Below, piece after piece: positions 47,828-57,210 of a DNA stretch of 64,000 nucleotides. The notes beneath the pieces are model-generated. The model had not been told where the DNA came from and ran no database searches. It saw only the letters and a list, made by a program, of their open reading frames with translations. The stretch's first letter is position 1. Every line of letters begins with the position of its first letter. A program made the position numbers and the translations under genes. Source of the DNA: DATGFB01 sp032160545 (GTDB lineage: Bacteria; Actinomycetota; Actinomycetes; Mycobacteriales; Jatrophihabitantaceae); NCBI GenBank assembly GCA_032160545.1, contig JAVHVN010000044.1, positions 42,769 through 106,768 on the forward strand. Direction: 5' to 3'.

Positions 47828-48901
47828 TCATCGCAGGCCCGGGACGATGTCGTCGAGGTCGAAGGTCACCGGCCGCTCGAGCTGCTCGTAGGTGCACGAC
47901 TCGGGTGTGCGGTCCGGGCGCCACCTCGAGAACTGCGCGGTGTGCCGGAACCGGTCGCCTTCCATGTGGTCGTAGCGCACCTCGACCACCCGCTCCGGCC
48001 GCAGCGGCACGAACGACAGGTCCTTGCCCGCGTTCCAGCGCGACGTCTCCCCCGACCGCGGCGTACGCGACGTGTCGACCAGGGCCCCCCAGTCCCAGGG
48101 ATGGCCCTCGAACGAGGTCACGAGCGGCTGCAATTCGATCAACAGCTCACGCCGGCGTGCCATCGGGAACGCCCCGATGACGCCCACCGATGCCAGTGCT
48201 CCGTCGTCCTTGTACAGGCCGAGCAGCAGCGAGCCGATCGAGTCCGGGCCGCTCTTGTGCACGCGGTACCCGGCGACCACGCAGTCAGCCGTGCGCTCGT
48301 GCTTGATCTTGAACATCACGCGCTTGTCCGGCTGGTAGCTGCCGTCGAGCGGTTTCGCGACGACCCCGTCGAGCCCGGCGCCCTCGAACTCCGAGAACCA
48401 GCGCTGCGCCAGCTCCTGGTCCGTCGTCGCCGGCGTGACGTGCACTGACGACCCAGGACCTGGCAGCGCGTCGACCAGCCGGGCGCGGCGCTCCCGGAAC
48501 GGCAGCCCGGTGAGGTCCTCGTCGCCGAGGGCCAGCAGGTCGAACGCGATGAACGAGGCCGGCGTCTGCGCGGCCAGCATGGTCACCCGCGACACCGCCG
48601 GGTGGATCCGTTGCTGCAGGGCCTCGAAGTCCAGCCCGCCGGGCGTCGCAACGACGATCTCGCCGTCCATCACGCAGCGCGGCGGAAGCTCCCGGCGGAC
48701 CGCTTCGACCAGCTCCGGAAAGTATCGCGTCATGGGGCGCTCGTTGCGGCTGCCGATCTCGACGTCGTCACCGTCGCGGAAGATCACGCTGCGAAACCCA
48801 TCCCACTTGGGTTCGTAACTCGCGTCCGGCGGAATCGTGGGCACGGACTTGGCCAGCATCGGGGCGACAGGCGGCATCACAGGCAGCTGCATGCCCGTCA
48901 T
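47828..48901 (-). CDS. ligC: ATP-dependent DNA ligase, LigC-like
   Basis: A 357-aa DNA ligase with an adenylation domain and an OB fold. Motif I is EPKWDGFR (30-37), with nucleophile K32. Motifs III-V appear as VMDGEIVVA, then GLDGVVAKP and MFKIKHERTADC. Length and layout suit the mycobacterial LigC group, used in short-gap repair or as a backup ligase. No Ku or LigD gene is in the window. An ATG at 48889 is an alternative start (MQLPVMPPVAPMLAK). It diverges from the gene of unknown function to its right, 69 bp away. Confidence 0.88.
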   Translation of the reverse strand: MTGMQLPVMPPVAPMLAKSVPTIPPDASYEPKWDGFRSVIFRDGDDVEIGSRNERPMTRYFPELVEAVRRELPPRCVMDGEIVVATPGGLDFEALQQRIHPAVSRVTMLAAQTPASFIAFDLLALGDEDLTGLPFRERRARLVDALPGPGSSVHVTPATTDQELAQRWFSEFEGAGLDGVVAKPLDGSYQPDKRVMFKIKHERTADCVVAGYRVHKSGPDSIGSLLLGLYKDDGALASVGVIGAFPMARRRELLIELQPLVTSFEGHPWDWGALVDTSRTPRSGETSRWNAGKDLSFVPLRPERVVEVRYDHMEGDRFRHTAQFSRWRPDRTPESCTYEQLERPVTFDLDDIVPGLR

Positions 48902-48970
48902 TGTGGCCTCTGGGCTGCCGCTACCATCTGACGACCTTCGACGGGACGCCAGCAGCAGGGGGCACAGCGA

Positions 48971-49819
48971 GTGGCGGGACGGGGCAGGCAGGGTAGGCCG
49001 TTACCTGCGGCGTTGCGCAACGCGCCCGCCGCCCAGCTGGCTCGCGTCGAGCAGCCCGCCGCCCAGATGGTCGCCGCCGCGGGCACCGCCATCGTGGCCA
49101 CAGCCAGGGTCGGGCGGTTGCTCACCCGGTCCGGCTGGGGCCTCGCCCGGCGCCTGCCCGGCGGTGAAGCGCTGCAGCGCGAGGTTCAGCGCCTCCAGGA
49201 CGCCGCGCTCACCGAGGTGCGGCGCCTTCTCGACGTGCCTGAAGGCGCGTCCGACGGCGTGGCGCCGAGTCACGACGAGCGGCGTGCGGTGTACCTCGTG
49301 CAGAACAGCGCCGGGGCGGAGCCGCTGCGCGCGGCCATGAACGAACTGCTGGAACGTTCGGTCGAGGTCGACCGGTCGGCCAGTCGTGACTACCTGTACG
49401 GCACCATCGTCAGCCAGCTCGTCCCGGACGAGGCACGCATCCTGGCGGCCCTTTCGGACGGCTCGCCGTTCGCCGTGATCGACGTTGTTGCCAAGCCGTT
49501 CGGCCGCGCGGCCACCCGGCCCGTGCTGAGCAACGCCTCGACCGTCGGGCGTTCGGCCGGGGTGGTGACCCCGGACAACACCCCGACGTACGTCTCCCGC
49601 CTGCACACGTTCGGTCTCGTCGAGTTCGGCCCGTTCGACGACACCATCTCGATGCAGTTCGACATCCTGGCCGCCGACCCATCCGTGCAGGCAGCCCAGG
49701 CGACCGTCGAGGCGCGCCGGCTCGGCTCGCCCCGGCTCGTGCGCACGACGTTGCGCATCTCGCCGTTCGGGCAGGACTTCTGGGCCGCCACCGACCCCTC
49801 CCGGCGCGCTCCGGCATGA
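48971..49819 (+). CDS. Unknown protein, possibly DUF4393/Abi-alpha-like
   Basis: A 282-aa cytosolic-looking protein. The N-terminal third is Arg/Ala/Gln-rich. Then LLERSVEVDRSASRDYLYG and IVSQLVPDEARILAALSDG match the general pattern of DUF4393 (Abi_alpha) proteins. A short VSRLHTFGLVEFGPFDDT follows. I do not recognise a catalytic site. The start is GTG at 48971. The stop overlaps the DUF445 gene start (ATGA), so the two are co-translated, which suggests a shared role. It is the only part of the region that resembles abortive-infection annotations, and there is no phage context. Confidence 0.5.
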   Translation: MAGRGRQGRPLPAALRNAPAAQLARVEQPAAQMVAAAGTAIVATARVGRLLTRSGWGLARRLPGGEALQREVQRLQDAALTEVRRLLDVPEGASDGVAPSHDERRAVYLVQNSAGAEPLRAAMNELLERSVEVDRSASRDYLYGTIVSQLVPDEARILAALSDGSPFAVIDVVAKPFGRAATRPVLSNASTVGRSAGVVTPDNTPTYVSRLHTFGLVEFGPFDDTISMQFDILAADPSVQAAQATVEARRLGSPRLVRTTLRISPFGQDFWAATDPSRRAPA

Positions 49820-51045
49820 CCGGCGTGCTCGAGGACATCGCCGAGCACTGGTACATCGACCTCAGCATCCCCGTCGTCGCCGCGGTCATCGGCTACGTCA
49901 CCAAACTGGTCGCGATCCGGATGATGTTCCAGCCACTCGAGTTCGTCGGCCGCCGCCCGTATTTCGGCTGGCAGGGAATCGTGCCCCGCCGCGCCGCAAG
50001 GATGGCGAGCATCGCCGTCGACACTATGACGCGCGACCTGATCTCGGCCAAAGAGGTCGTGGGCAGACTCGACCCCGAACTGGTCGCGCGCGAGCTCGAG
50101 GTGCCGTTGCGCGAAGCCGCCGAGGAGATCACCCGCGAGGTGATGGCGCAGTACCAACCCGGCCTGTGGGACGCGATGCCCGAACCGATGCGCAAGTTGG
50201 TCATCGGGCGGGTGCAGGCCGAAACCCCGCGCATGACCGCGGCCGTGCTGGCCGAGATCCAGACCGACGTCGACGCCGTCTTCGATCTGAGAGAGATGGT
50301 GATCACCGATCTGGTCACCGACAAGGCGCTGCTCAACCGGATCTTTCGCGAGGCCGGGCGCAAGGAGTTCCGGTTCATCGCGCGGTCGGGTATCTATTTC
50401 GGCGGCAGCATCGGGTTGCTGCAGATGTCGCTGTGGGTGCTGTTCCACCAGCCGCTGATCATGCCGGTCTTCGGCCTGATCGTCGGCTGGTTCACGGACT
50501 GGCTCGCGCTCAAGATGATCTTCAATCCGAAGCAGCCCATCAACATCCTGGGCTTCCGGGTCCAGGGGCTGTTCCTCAAGCGGCGCCGGGAGGTGGCCGC
50601 CGACTACGGCACTCTCATCGCGGACGAGGTCATCACTGCACGCAAGATCATCGAGGCGCTGCTGCGCGGACCGCTGTCGGACCGGGTCTTTGCACTCGTC
50701 CGCAGACAGGTGCAGGCCTCGCTCGACACCGGCCTCGCCAAGCCGCTTGCCGTGCTGACCGTGGGCACCGCGCGCTACCAGCAGATGAAGCGGACGATCA
50801 CCGCGAAGGTCGTCGATCGGCTGCCCGAGACGCTCACGTATCTGGAGGAGTACGCGCGCGACACGATGGACGTCCGCAACGTGCTCGTGGCCAGGATGCA
50901 GGAGCTCGACGAACTGCAGTTCGAGGCCCTCATCCGACCTGCGTTCGAGCAGGACGAGTGGATCCTGATCACCGTCGGCGCGGTTCTTGGGTTCGTCATG
51001 GGCGAGGCCCAGGCACTTGTGCTCGAGCATGTGACCCGCCGGTAG
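49816..51045 (+). CDS. DUF445-family membrane protein
   Basis: Membrane protein of 409 aa. Hydrophobic segments lie near 12-33, 193-228 and 386-402. The paired PVVAAVIGYVTKLVAIRMMF near the start and LIVGWFTDWLALKMIFNP in the middle are the two DUF445 repeats, with the GY/GW-V/F-T-x-x-x-A-x-x-M-x-F pattern. Its role is unknown; related Bacillus proteins (YheB/YtxB-like) are needed in sporulation or stress. The ATG overlaps the upstream gene by 4 nt. The next gene begins 17 bp downstream. Confidence 0.85.
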   Translation: MTGVLEDIAEHWYIDLSIPVVAAVIGYVTKLVAIRMMFQPLEFVGRRPYFGWQGIVPRRAARMASIAVDTMTRDLISAKEVVGRLDPELVARELEVPLREAAEEITREVMAQYQPGLWDAMPEPMRKLVIGRVQAETPRMTAAVLAEIQTDVDAVFDLREMVITDLVTDKALLNRIFREAGRKEFRFIARSGIYFGGSIGLLQMSLWVLFHQPLIMPVFGLIVGWFTDWLALKMIFNPKQPINILGFRVQGLFLKRRREVAADYGTLIADEVITARKIIEALLRGPLSDRVFALVRRQVQASLDTGLAKPLAVLTVGTARYQQMKRTITAKVVDRLPETLTYLEEYARDTMDVRNVLVARMQELDELQFEALIRPAFEQDEWILITVGAVLGFVMGEAQALVLEHVTRR

Positions 51046-51062
51046 CAGGTAGCGTCGACCGG

Positions 51063-52604
51063 GTGCTCCCCCGCGCCGCCCTCGCCGTACTGTGCGTCGG
51101 GCTACTGGCGGCGTGCACCGCGACCGTCGACGGTCATGGGACGGCCGCTGGTACCAGGGGGGCCACTGCGCCGGCGCCGTCCCCGGGGTCGACGTCTGTG
51201 ACATTCACCGACTGCACCAACCTCTTCTCTCTCGGTGCGGCGGGGGTTCCGGAGGAGCGGCGCAGCCAGATCACGATCGGCTGTGCTCGCCTGGCCGTCC
51301 CGCTGGACTACGCGAACGAATCCGGTCGCACGATCGACATCGAAGTCGTGAAGGTGCATGACGCACGGAACCGCAGCGGTCGTGCCCTCCTTGTCAATCC
51401 GGGCGGCCCGGGCGCGTCCGGGGTGTCGCTCGCCGTCGGCCTTGCCGGCGAGGTGTCCGACCAGCTGCTCGCGGGCGTCGACATCGTGGGCTTCGACCCG
51501 CGCGGAGTCGGGCTGTCGGCGCCGATCACCTGCGTGAGCAACGCCGAGAAGGACAAGCTCAACTCGGCATCGCCCGACATCCGGACTGCGGCCGGCCTCG
51601 CCGAGGCCAAGGCCGCCGCGACGCAGGTCGCCCAGGCGTGCAGCGGCAAGTACGGATCTGCGCTACAGCACTTCACGACCGTCGACACCGCGCGCGACAT
51701 GGACCGCATCCGGGCCGCACTCGGCCAGCAGCGGTTGAGCTATCTGGGCTTCTCCTACGGCACCGAGCTCGGTGCGGCCTATGCCCACCTGTTCCCGGAC
51801 AAGGTGGCGGCATTCGTCCTCGACGGTGCCGTCGACCCGCTGACCGACGACATCACCTCCTTCGGCGACCAGCTCAAGGGATTCGAGGACGCCTTCGACC
51901 AGTTCGCCGCCGACTGTCGCGACCGCGCGTCCTGCCGATCGCTGGGCGACCCGCGCAGGGTGGTCCAAGAACTTGCCGCCAAAGCGGATGCGAATCCGAT
52001 CCCGAACAGCGCCGACTCGCGCAAGGCGACGAGTGCGATCGTGCTGACCGGCGTCATCTCGGCGCTCTACTCCAGCAGCCAGTGGCCGGCGCTCGGCAGC
52101 GCTCTGGAGGCGGCGCTCGACGGAGACTCGCGCGGGTTGTTCAGCCTCGCCGACCAGTACAACGAACGAAATCCCGACGGCAGCTATACCAACATCTACG
52201 ACGCCAACGCCGCCATCTCCTGCAACGACTCCCCGCCCGGCCCGACCGACTCGACGATCCGCGCGACGGTCCAGAAGTGGGCGAAGGCGTACCCGCTGTT
52301 CGGGGTGTGGGCGGCGTCGTCGCTGTTCTCGTGCCAGCAGTGGCAGCCGAATCGCACTCCGTTGCCCAAGCCGACCGCACCGACGTCCGCGAAGGTGCTG
52401 GTCATCGGAAACCTGCACGACCCGGCCACGCCCTATCAGGGCGCGAAGGACCTGGCGCAGACGATGGGCAATGCCGAGCTGCTGACATGGGACGGCGAGG
52501 GGCACACGTCCTACCTGAACGGCAGCAGCTGCATCGACGGTTACGTCGACACCTACCTGCTCACCGCGAAGCTGCCGCCCGGGGGAACCACGTGTCCGCG
52601 GTGA
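51063..52604 (+). CDS. Alpha/beta-hydrolase lipoprotein, tripeptidyl aminopeptidase-like
   Basis: Exported serine peptidase-like hydrolase of 513 aa. The lipobox LLAAC gives a lipidated C18. An oxyanion motif NPGGPG (112-117), the nucleophile elbow GFSYG (229-233, S231) and the C-terminal TAP-like domain with LVIGNLHDPATPY (Asp) and WDGEGHTSYL (His) complete the triad. These proteins remove tripeptides or other N-terminal peptides outside the cell. GTG at 51063 was chosen because it starts the hydrophobic signal. The gene ends 12 bp after the start of the next hydrolase gene. Confidence 0.88.
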   Translation: MLPRAALAVLCVGLLAACTATVDGHGTAAGTRGATAPAPSPGSTSVTFTDCTNLFSLGAAGVPEERRSQITIGCARLAVPLDYANESGRTIDIEVVKVHDARNRSGRALLVNPGGPGASGVSLAVGLAGEVSDQLLAGVDIVGFDPRGVGLSAPITCVSNAEKDKLNSASPDIRTAAGLAEAKAAATQVAQACSGKYGSALQHFTTVDTARDMDRIRAALGQQRLSYLGFSYGTELGAAYAHLFPDKVAAFVLDGAVDPLTDDITSFGDQLKGFEDAFDQFAADCRDRASCRSLGDPRRVVQELAAKADANPIPNSADSRKATSAIVLTGVISALYSSSQWPALGSALEAALDGDSRGLFSLADQYNERNPDGSYTNIYDANAAISCNDSPPGPTDSTIRATVQKWAKAYPLFGVWAASSLFSCQQWQPNRTPLPKPTAPTSAKVLVIGNLHDPATPYQGAKDLAQTMGNAELLTWDGEGHTSYLNGSSCIDGYVDTYLLTAKLPPGGTTCPR

Positions 52605-53308
52605 CACCGGTGCCCCGGCTCAGCGTCGACGAGCCCCGTTCGCCGCGGGTTCGGGCAATCGCGTTGGTCCTGCACGGCGGCCGGTCGGCGAGCACCGCTC
52701 CGGTGCGCGGGCGGCAGCTCGCCGTCCTGCGGATGCTGCCCTTCACGTCGTCACTCTCGCGCACGGGGTCCTCGCAGGGGCTGGCGGTGGCACGCCTGCG
52801 TTTCGCGGTGCGTGGCTGGAACGGCGCGGAGTGTTCGCCGGTGGCCGACGCGGCCTGGGCGATCGAGCAGCTCACGACGCGGTTCCCTGGCGTTCCGATC
52901 GCTCTGATCGGGCATTCGATGGGCGGACGCACCGCGCTCTACGCCGCCGGAGCCGGGGCCGTCAGTGCCGTCGTCGCCCTCGCCCCGTGGGTCGAAGCAG
53001 GTGACCCCGCCGACCAGCTGGCCGGGCGCCGCGTACTGATCGTCCACGGCGAGAACGACCGCATGACCAGCGCACGCCGCTCGGCCGCGTACGCCCTGCG
53101 TGCTGAGCAGGCGGGGGCGACGGTGACCTACGTGCGGATGCGCGAGGAGAATCACGCCATGCTGCGCCGCGCCCGGCTCTGGCACGAGCTCACCACCGGT
53201 TTCGCCCTGGGTGTCCTGTTGGGCACCGCCCCGCCCGAAACCGTGGGCGCGGAGGCGACGAATGTGTTGACAGAGGCACTGGCCGGCGAGCGGACCGTCG
53301 TGGTGTGA
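52592..53308 (+). CDS. Alpha/beta hydrolase (dienelactone hydrolase-like)
   Basis: Cytosolic 238-aa alpha/beta hydrolase with the elbow GHSMGG (107-112, S109), an Asp in VHGENDRMTSARR and a His in REENHAMLR, so the triad is complete. Substrate is unknown. GTG at 52592 overlaps the previous gene by 13 bp and has GGGGGAAC before it. No signal peptide is visible, in contrast with its neighbour. An 87-bp gap to the next gene holds nothing I recognise. Confidence 0.82.
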   Translation: MSAVTPVPRLSVDEPRSPRVRAIALVLHGGRSASTAPVRGRQLAVLRMLPFTSSLSRTGSSQGLAVARLRFAVRGWNGAECSPVADAAWAIEQLTTRFPGVPIALIGHSMGGRTALYAAGAGAVSAVVALAPWVEAGDPADQLAGRRVLIVHGENDRMTSARRSAAYALRAEQAGATVTYVRMREENHAMLRRARLWHELTTGFALGVLLGTAPPETVGAEATNVLTEALAGERTVVV

Positions 53309-53395
53309 CGCGGCGGGCCGATCGGTGACGCCGCAGCCCGCTCTGCGACATGATGTGAGCGTCGGGAAGGCACACGACCGGGGGGCCGCCGCAGC

Positions 53396-54676
53396 ATGAG
53401 CGTCGTCGACCAGAATCGCGGATCACTCGGTAGTACGAACGAGCCGCGCTCCGTCGATCCCGTCCAGTGGCCCGACGTCGCGTCGGTGCCGCGCTCGCCG
53501 GTCCGGACGGCCGTCGCGAAGCGGATTTTCCGAAGTGCCGTGCGGCGCATCCCGCTACGAGTCGAGGAAGCGGGGAGCCGCGGGTACGGCGGCGGCCGGC
53601 CCGGCGACCCGGTCATGCGACTGGAACGCCCGGACGCGTTCTTCGCCCGGCTGGGCGCGACGGGCACGATCGGCTTCGGCGAGGCGTACATGGCCGGCGA
53701 CTGGACGGCCGACGACCTCGCCGCCGTGCTGTCCGCGTTCGCCGCGCACCTGCGCGACCTGGTCCCCGCCTCGCTGCAACGGCTGCGCCATGCCGTTCTC
53801 GACCGGCTGCCCGAGCACCACGACAACACCGTCGAGGGCGCTCGCAACAACATCCATCACCACTACGACCTCTCCAACGAACTGTTCGCGACCTTCCTGG
53901 ACGAGTCCTTGACCTACTCCTCGGCGCTCTTCGACGGCGAGCCGTACGGCTCCGCGGAGGAGCTCGCCGGCGCGCAGGGCCGCAAGATCGACCGGCTGCT
54001 CGATGCGGCGGCGGTGACCGAGGGCACCCGGGTCCTCGAGATCGGAACGGGATGGGGTGAGCTGGCCATCCGCGCCGCCCGCCGGGGCGCGACGGTCACA
54101 TCGCTGACCATCTCGACCGAGCAGGCCGAGCTGGCGCGCGAGCGAATCGCCGCCGAGGGTCTCACCGACCGCGCGACGGTGCTGCTGCGCGACTACCGGC
54201 AGGCCGACGGTAGCTACGACGCGGTCGTCAGCGTCGAGATGATCGAGGCCGTCGGCGCGAATCACTGGGACGAGTACTTCGGCACGATCGACCGGCTGCT
54301 GCTGCCGGACGGCCGGGTGGGCCTGCAGGCCATCCTGCAGGACGACGCGGTCCTCACAGCGACCAGAGACACCTACACGTGGATCCGCAAGTACATCTTC
54401 CCCGGCGGCCAGATCGCCTCGGTCCAGGCGATCGAACGGGTCATCGAGCCGACGGCGCTGGGCATCGCCGACACCTACCGATTCGGCAGGCACTACGCCG
54501 AGACGTTGCGCCGGTGGCGCCAGCGATTCGAGGCGAGCGCCGAGCGGGTCGCCGAACTCGGATTCGACGAGACGTTCCGGCGGATGTGGTCGCTCTACCT
54601 GGCCTACTCAGAAGCCGGCTTCCGCACCGGGTACCTCGACGTCGCGCAGTTCACCCTGACCAAGCCTGGACGCTAA
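53396..54676 (+). CDS. Cyclopropane-fatty-acid synthase-like SAM methyltransferase
   Basis: CFA synthase/CmaA-like methyltransferase of 426 aa. GFGEAYMAGDWTADDL (about 93-108) and NNIHHHYDLSNELF (151-164) are typical of the CFA family. Motif I VLEIGTGWGELAIRA (about 217-231) follows, and late IRKYIFPGG and DTYRFGRHYAETL segments complete the pattern. It would add methylene or methyl groups to unsaturated acyl chains in phospholipids. The ATG at 53396 is 87 bp after the upstream hydrolase. The DMT exporter begins 31 bp downstream and may be in the same transcript. Confidence 0.9.
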   Translation: MSVVDQNRGSLGSTNEPRSVDPVQWPDVASVPRSPVRTAVAKRIFRSAVRRIPLRVEEAGSRGYGGGRPGDPVMRLERPDAFFARLGATGTIGFGEAYMAGDWTADDLAAVLSAFAAHLRDLVPASLQRLRHAVLDRLPEHHDNTVEGARNNIHHHYDLSNELFATFLDESLTYSSALFDGEPYGSAEELAGAQGRKIDRLLDAAAVTEGTRVLEIGTGWGELAIRAARRGATVTSLTISTEQAELARERIAAEGLTDRATVLLRDYRQADGSYDAVVSVEMIEAVGANHWDEYFGTIDRLLLPDGRVGLQAILQDDAVLTATRDTYTWIRKYIFPGGQIASVQAIERVIEPTALGIADTYRFGRHYAETLRRWRQRFEASAERVAELGFDETFRRMWSLYLAYSEAGFRTGYLDVAQFTLTKPGR

Positions 54677-54707
54677 ACGCCTCGAGCGTCCCTCGTAGGG
54701 TCGGGCG

Positions 54708-55541
54708 GTGACCGTCGTCCTCGGCCTGCTGGCCGCCATCGCCTATGGCGTCGGCGACTTCGTCGGGGCGGTGGCATCGCGCAAGCACCGCGCCATCACG
54801 GTCCTGCTACACAGCTACCCGGTCGGCGCGGTGCTCATGATCGCATTGCTGCCGGCGTTCCCGGGGCACCTCGACGGCCGGGTCGTGCTGTTCGGGATCC
54901 TCGGCGGCCTCTCCGGGCTCATCGGCGTCGCCGTGATGTACAGCCTCATGGTCGTCGCGCCGATGAACATCGTCTCGCCGGTGACCGCGGTGCTCGCGGC
55001 GATCGTCCCGATCGTGGTCGGGGTGCTCGTCGGCGACCGGCCCGCTGTCCTGGCCTGGGTCGGCGTCGCGCTGGGCATCGCCGCGGTGCTGCTCGTGAGC
55101 CGGACGACCGACGAGCATCCACACGGCCGCATCGGGGCGCGAGTGCTGCTCCTGTCGCTCGTCGCCGGACTGGGCTTCGGGTTCTACTTCGTCTTCCTCG
55201 CGCGCGCCGGCGACCACGCCGGACTGTGGCCGCTCGTCGTCAGCCGGGTCGCCTCGGCGGTGGCGATCGTTCCGATCGCGTTACGAGCCCGGGCGGTCAA
55301 GCGGATCCGGGGGCGGATGCTCGCGGTGACGATCTTGGCCGGTGTCCTCGACGCGTCGGCCAACATGTTCTTCCTGCTCGCCACCCACACCGGGCTGCTG
55401 TCGTTGGCGGCCGTGCTCACCTCGCTCTACCCGGCGGTAACAGTGCTCTTGGCGGTGGGCCTGCTGCACGAGCACACCAGCCGGGTGCAGAGGATCGGCC
55501 TGGCGTTCGCCGGCGCTGCCATCGTGCTCATCACCGTCTGA
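54708..55541 (+). CDS. EamA/DMT-family transporter
   Basis: Membrane protein of 277 aa with about ten hydrophobic segments in two EamA repeats (about 3-130 and 143-277). LLAAIAYGVGDFVGA opens the first, and LTSLYPAVTVLLAVGLLHE (near 243-261) is the C-terminal repeat hallmark. It is probably a metabolite exporter, substrate unknown. The start is GTG at 54708 with GGGTCGGGC nearby but no strong ribosome site. A 153-bp gap follows, with repeats described separately. Confidence 0.85.
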   Translation: MTVVLGLLAAIAYGVGDFVGAVASRKHRAITVLLHSYPVGAVLMIALLPAFPGHLDGRVVLFGILGGLSGLIGVAVMYSLMVVAPMNIVSPVTAVLAAIVPIVVGVLVGDRPAVLAWVGVALGIAAVLLVSRTTDEHPHGRIGARVLLLSLVAGLGFGFYFVFLARAGDHAGLWPLVVSRVASAVAIVPIALRARAVKRIRGRMLAVTILAGVLDASANMFFLLATHTGLLSLAAVLTSLYPAVTVLLAVGLLHEHTSRVQRIGLAFAGAAIVLITV

Positions 55542-55623
55542 CGCCCGGCGGCACGCCGCGGATTTCGGGGAATTGTCAGAAGACTCGACGTGCGCGGATC
55601 TCGCGTTGTCGGGGTGTCGAAAT

Positions 55624-55694
55624 AGGCTGCGCCCGTTCGACGGAGTGGTGAGGGCACAGCCTGGTGCCACCACCCGAGAAGAGAGGCTGCGCCC
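55624..55694 (+). repeat. Pair of AGGCTGCGCCC repeats around a hairpin before the MFS gene
   Basis: AGGCTGCGCCC occurs at 55624-55634 and again at 55684-55694, exactly 60 bp apart. The second copy abuts the MFS ATG at 55695. Between them GGCAC-AGCCTG-GTGCC is a small hairpin, flanked by GTGGTG and CACCAC. It may be an operator region or a transcript leader. Confidence 0.4.
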
Positions 55695-57200
55695 ATGAGT
55701 TCCGAGCCGGTGTCATCGACGGACACGCCGCCGCCCGATCCGCGCCGCTGGAAGGCGCTCGGAGTGCTCGCCCTGATCCAATTCATGCTGGTGCTCGACG
55801 TCACCGTCGTGAACGTCGCGCTGCCCAAGATCCAGGGCGATCTGCACTTCTCCGAAGCGGGCCTGGCCTGGGTGGTCAACGGCTACATCCTCATGGCCGG
55901 CGGCCTGCTGCTGCTCGGCGGCCGGCTCGCGGACATCCTCGGTCGCCGGCGGCTGTTCCTGGTGGGCGTCGGAGTGTTCGCGATCGCGTCGGCCACCTGC
56001 GGCGCGGCGATCAACTCCGAGATGCTCGTCGTGTCGCGTTTCCTGCAAGGCGCCGGCGAGGCGCTGGCCGCGCCCGCGTCGCTCGGCCTGATCGCATTGC
56101 TGTTTCCCGACCCGCGCGAGCGGATGAAGGCACTCGGCCTCTGGGGCGGTGTGGCCGGGCTCGGCGGTACGTCCGGCACCGTGATCTCCGGGGTGCTCGT
56201 CAACTATGTCTCGTGGCGGTGGATCTTCTTCGTCAACCTTCCGGTCGCTCTGTTCGCACTGTTGATGGTCCCCCGGCTCGTCTCCGAGAGCCGCATGCAG
56301 CGCAGTGATTCCAGCCGTCCCGACTTCGCCGGTGCCGTCACCGGCACAGCGGGCCTGATCGCCGTCGTGGACGGCCTGCTGCAAGCCGCTACCCACCCGT
56401 GGGGTGACGGGCGCGTGCTGGTGCCGCTGCTCGGTGGAGTGGCGCTCCTGGTTCTGATGGTCGTCGTCGAGGCGCGCTCCGACTCACCGCTGATCCCACT
56501 CGACTTCTTCCGTAACCGCACCCGCGTGGTGACGAACTTCGTCACATTGTTCTTCTCGTCGGCGTTCTTCAGCTACTTCTTCCTGCTGACCCTGTTCGAG
56601 CAGCAGATCCTGCACTACTCGCCGATCAAGGGCGGGCTGTCCTACCTGCCGTTCGGGCTCACCATCGGCGCCGGCATCGGCATCGGCACGGCGCTGATGC
56701 CACGCGTCGGCGTGAAGCCGCTGCTCGCGTTCGGCTTCTTCAGCTGCGCCCTCGGGATGTGGCTGACGAGCGGCATCGACGTCAACGCGACATACGCGGC
56801 GAGCGTTCTGCCCGGGATGATGGTCCTGGGTTTCGGGTCAGGCGTGTGCTTCCCCGCGATCGGCAACGCCGCCCTGCACGAGGTGACCGGTCAGGACTCC
56901 TCTCTCGCGTCCGGCGTCCAGAGCGCGATGCAGCAGGTCGGCGGTGCTCTGGGGCTTTCCTGCCTGGTCACGGTGGGACTGCGGCACGCGGCCGGGCAGA
57001 TGCGCGGCGGTACCCGTCCGGACATCGCCGCGACCCACGGCTACGTGCTCGCGTACCAGGTGGCGGCCGTCCTGCTCGTGATCGGCGGCATTCTCGTACT
57101 GGCGCTGCTCGAACACGTCAAGGCCGAGGCCCGCACTCCGCTCGCCGAGATCGACGTCGACGGCGAACTCGCCCCGGCTCAGGCTGCCGGGACCGCCTGA
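55695..57200 (+). CDS. MFS drug:H+ antiporter (DHA2, 14-TMS type)
   Basis: Exporter of 501 aa with about fourteen hydrophobic segments. LMLVLDVTVVNVALPKIQ-type N-terminal motif D1 is present (QFMLVLDVTVVNVALP near 29-44). Motif A GGRLADILGRRRLF (near 75-88), VSRFLQGAGEALAAPA and the antiporter region GGTSGTVISGVLVN (about 156-169) are also visible. EmrB/QacA-type proteins export hydrophobic drugs or metabolites. The ATG follows GAAGAGAGGC. It is convergent with the TrxR-methyltransferase gene 10 bp away, and the two may serve one resistance function (inference). Confidence 0.92.
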   Translation: MSSEPVSSTDTPPPDPRRWKALGVLALIQFMLVLDVTVVNVALPKIQGDLHFSEAGLAWVVNGYILMAGGLLLLGGRLADILGRRRLFLVGVGVFAIASATCGAAINSEMLVVSRFLQGAGEALAAPASLGLIALLFPDPRERMKALGLWGGVAGLGGTSGTVISGVLVNYVSWRWIFFVNLPVALFALLMVPRLVSESRMQRSDSSRPDFAGAVTGTAGLIAVVDGLLQAATHPWGDGRVLVPLLGGVALLVLMVVVEARSDSPLIPLDFFRNRTRVVTNFVTLFFSSAFFSYFFLLTLFEQQILHYSPIKGGLSYLPFGLTIGAGIGIGTALMPRVGVKPLLAFGFFSCALGMWLTSGIDVNATYAASVLPGMMVLGFGSGVCFPAIGNAALHEVTGQDSSLASGVQSAMQQVGGALGLSCLVTVGLRHAAGQMRGGTRPDIAATHGYVLAYQVAAVLLVIGGILVLALLEHVKAEARTPLAEIDVDGELAPAQAAGTA

Positions 57201-57210
57201 GAGCGCCGCG

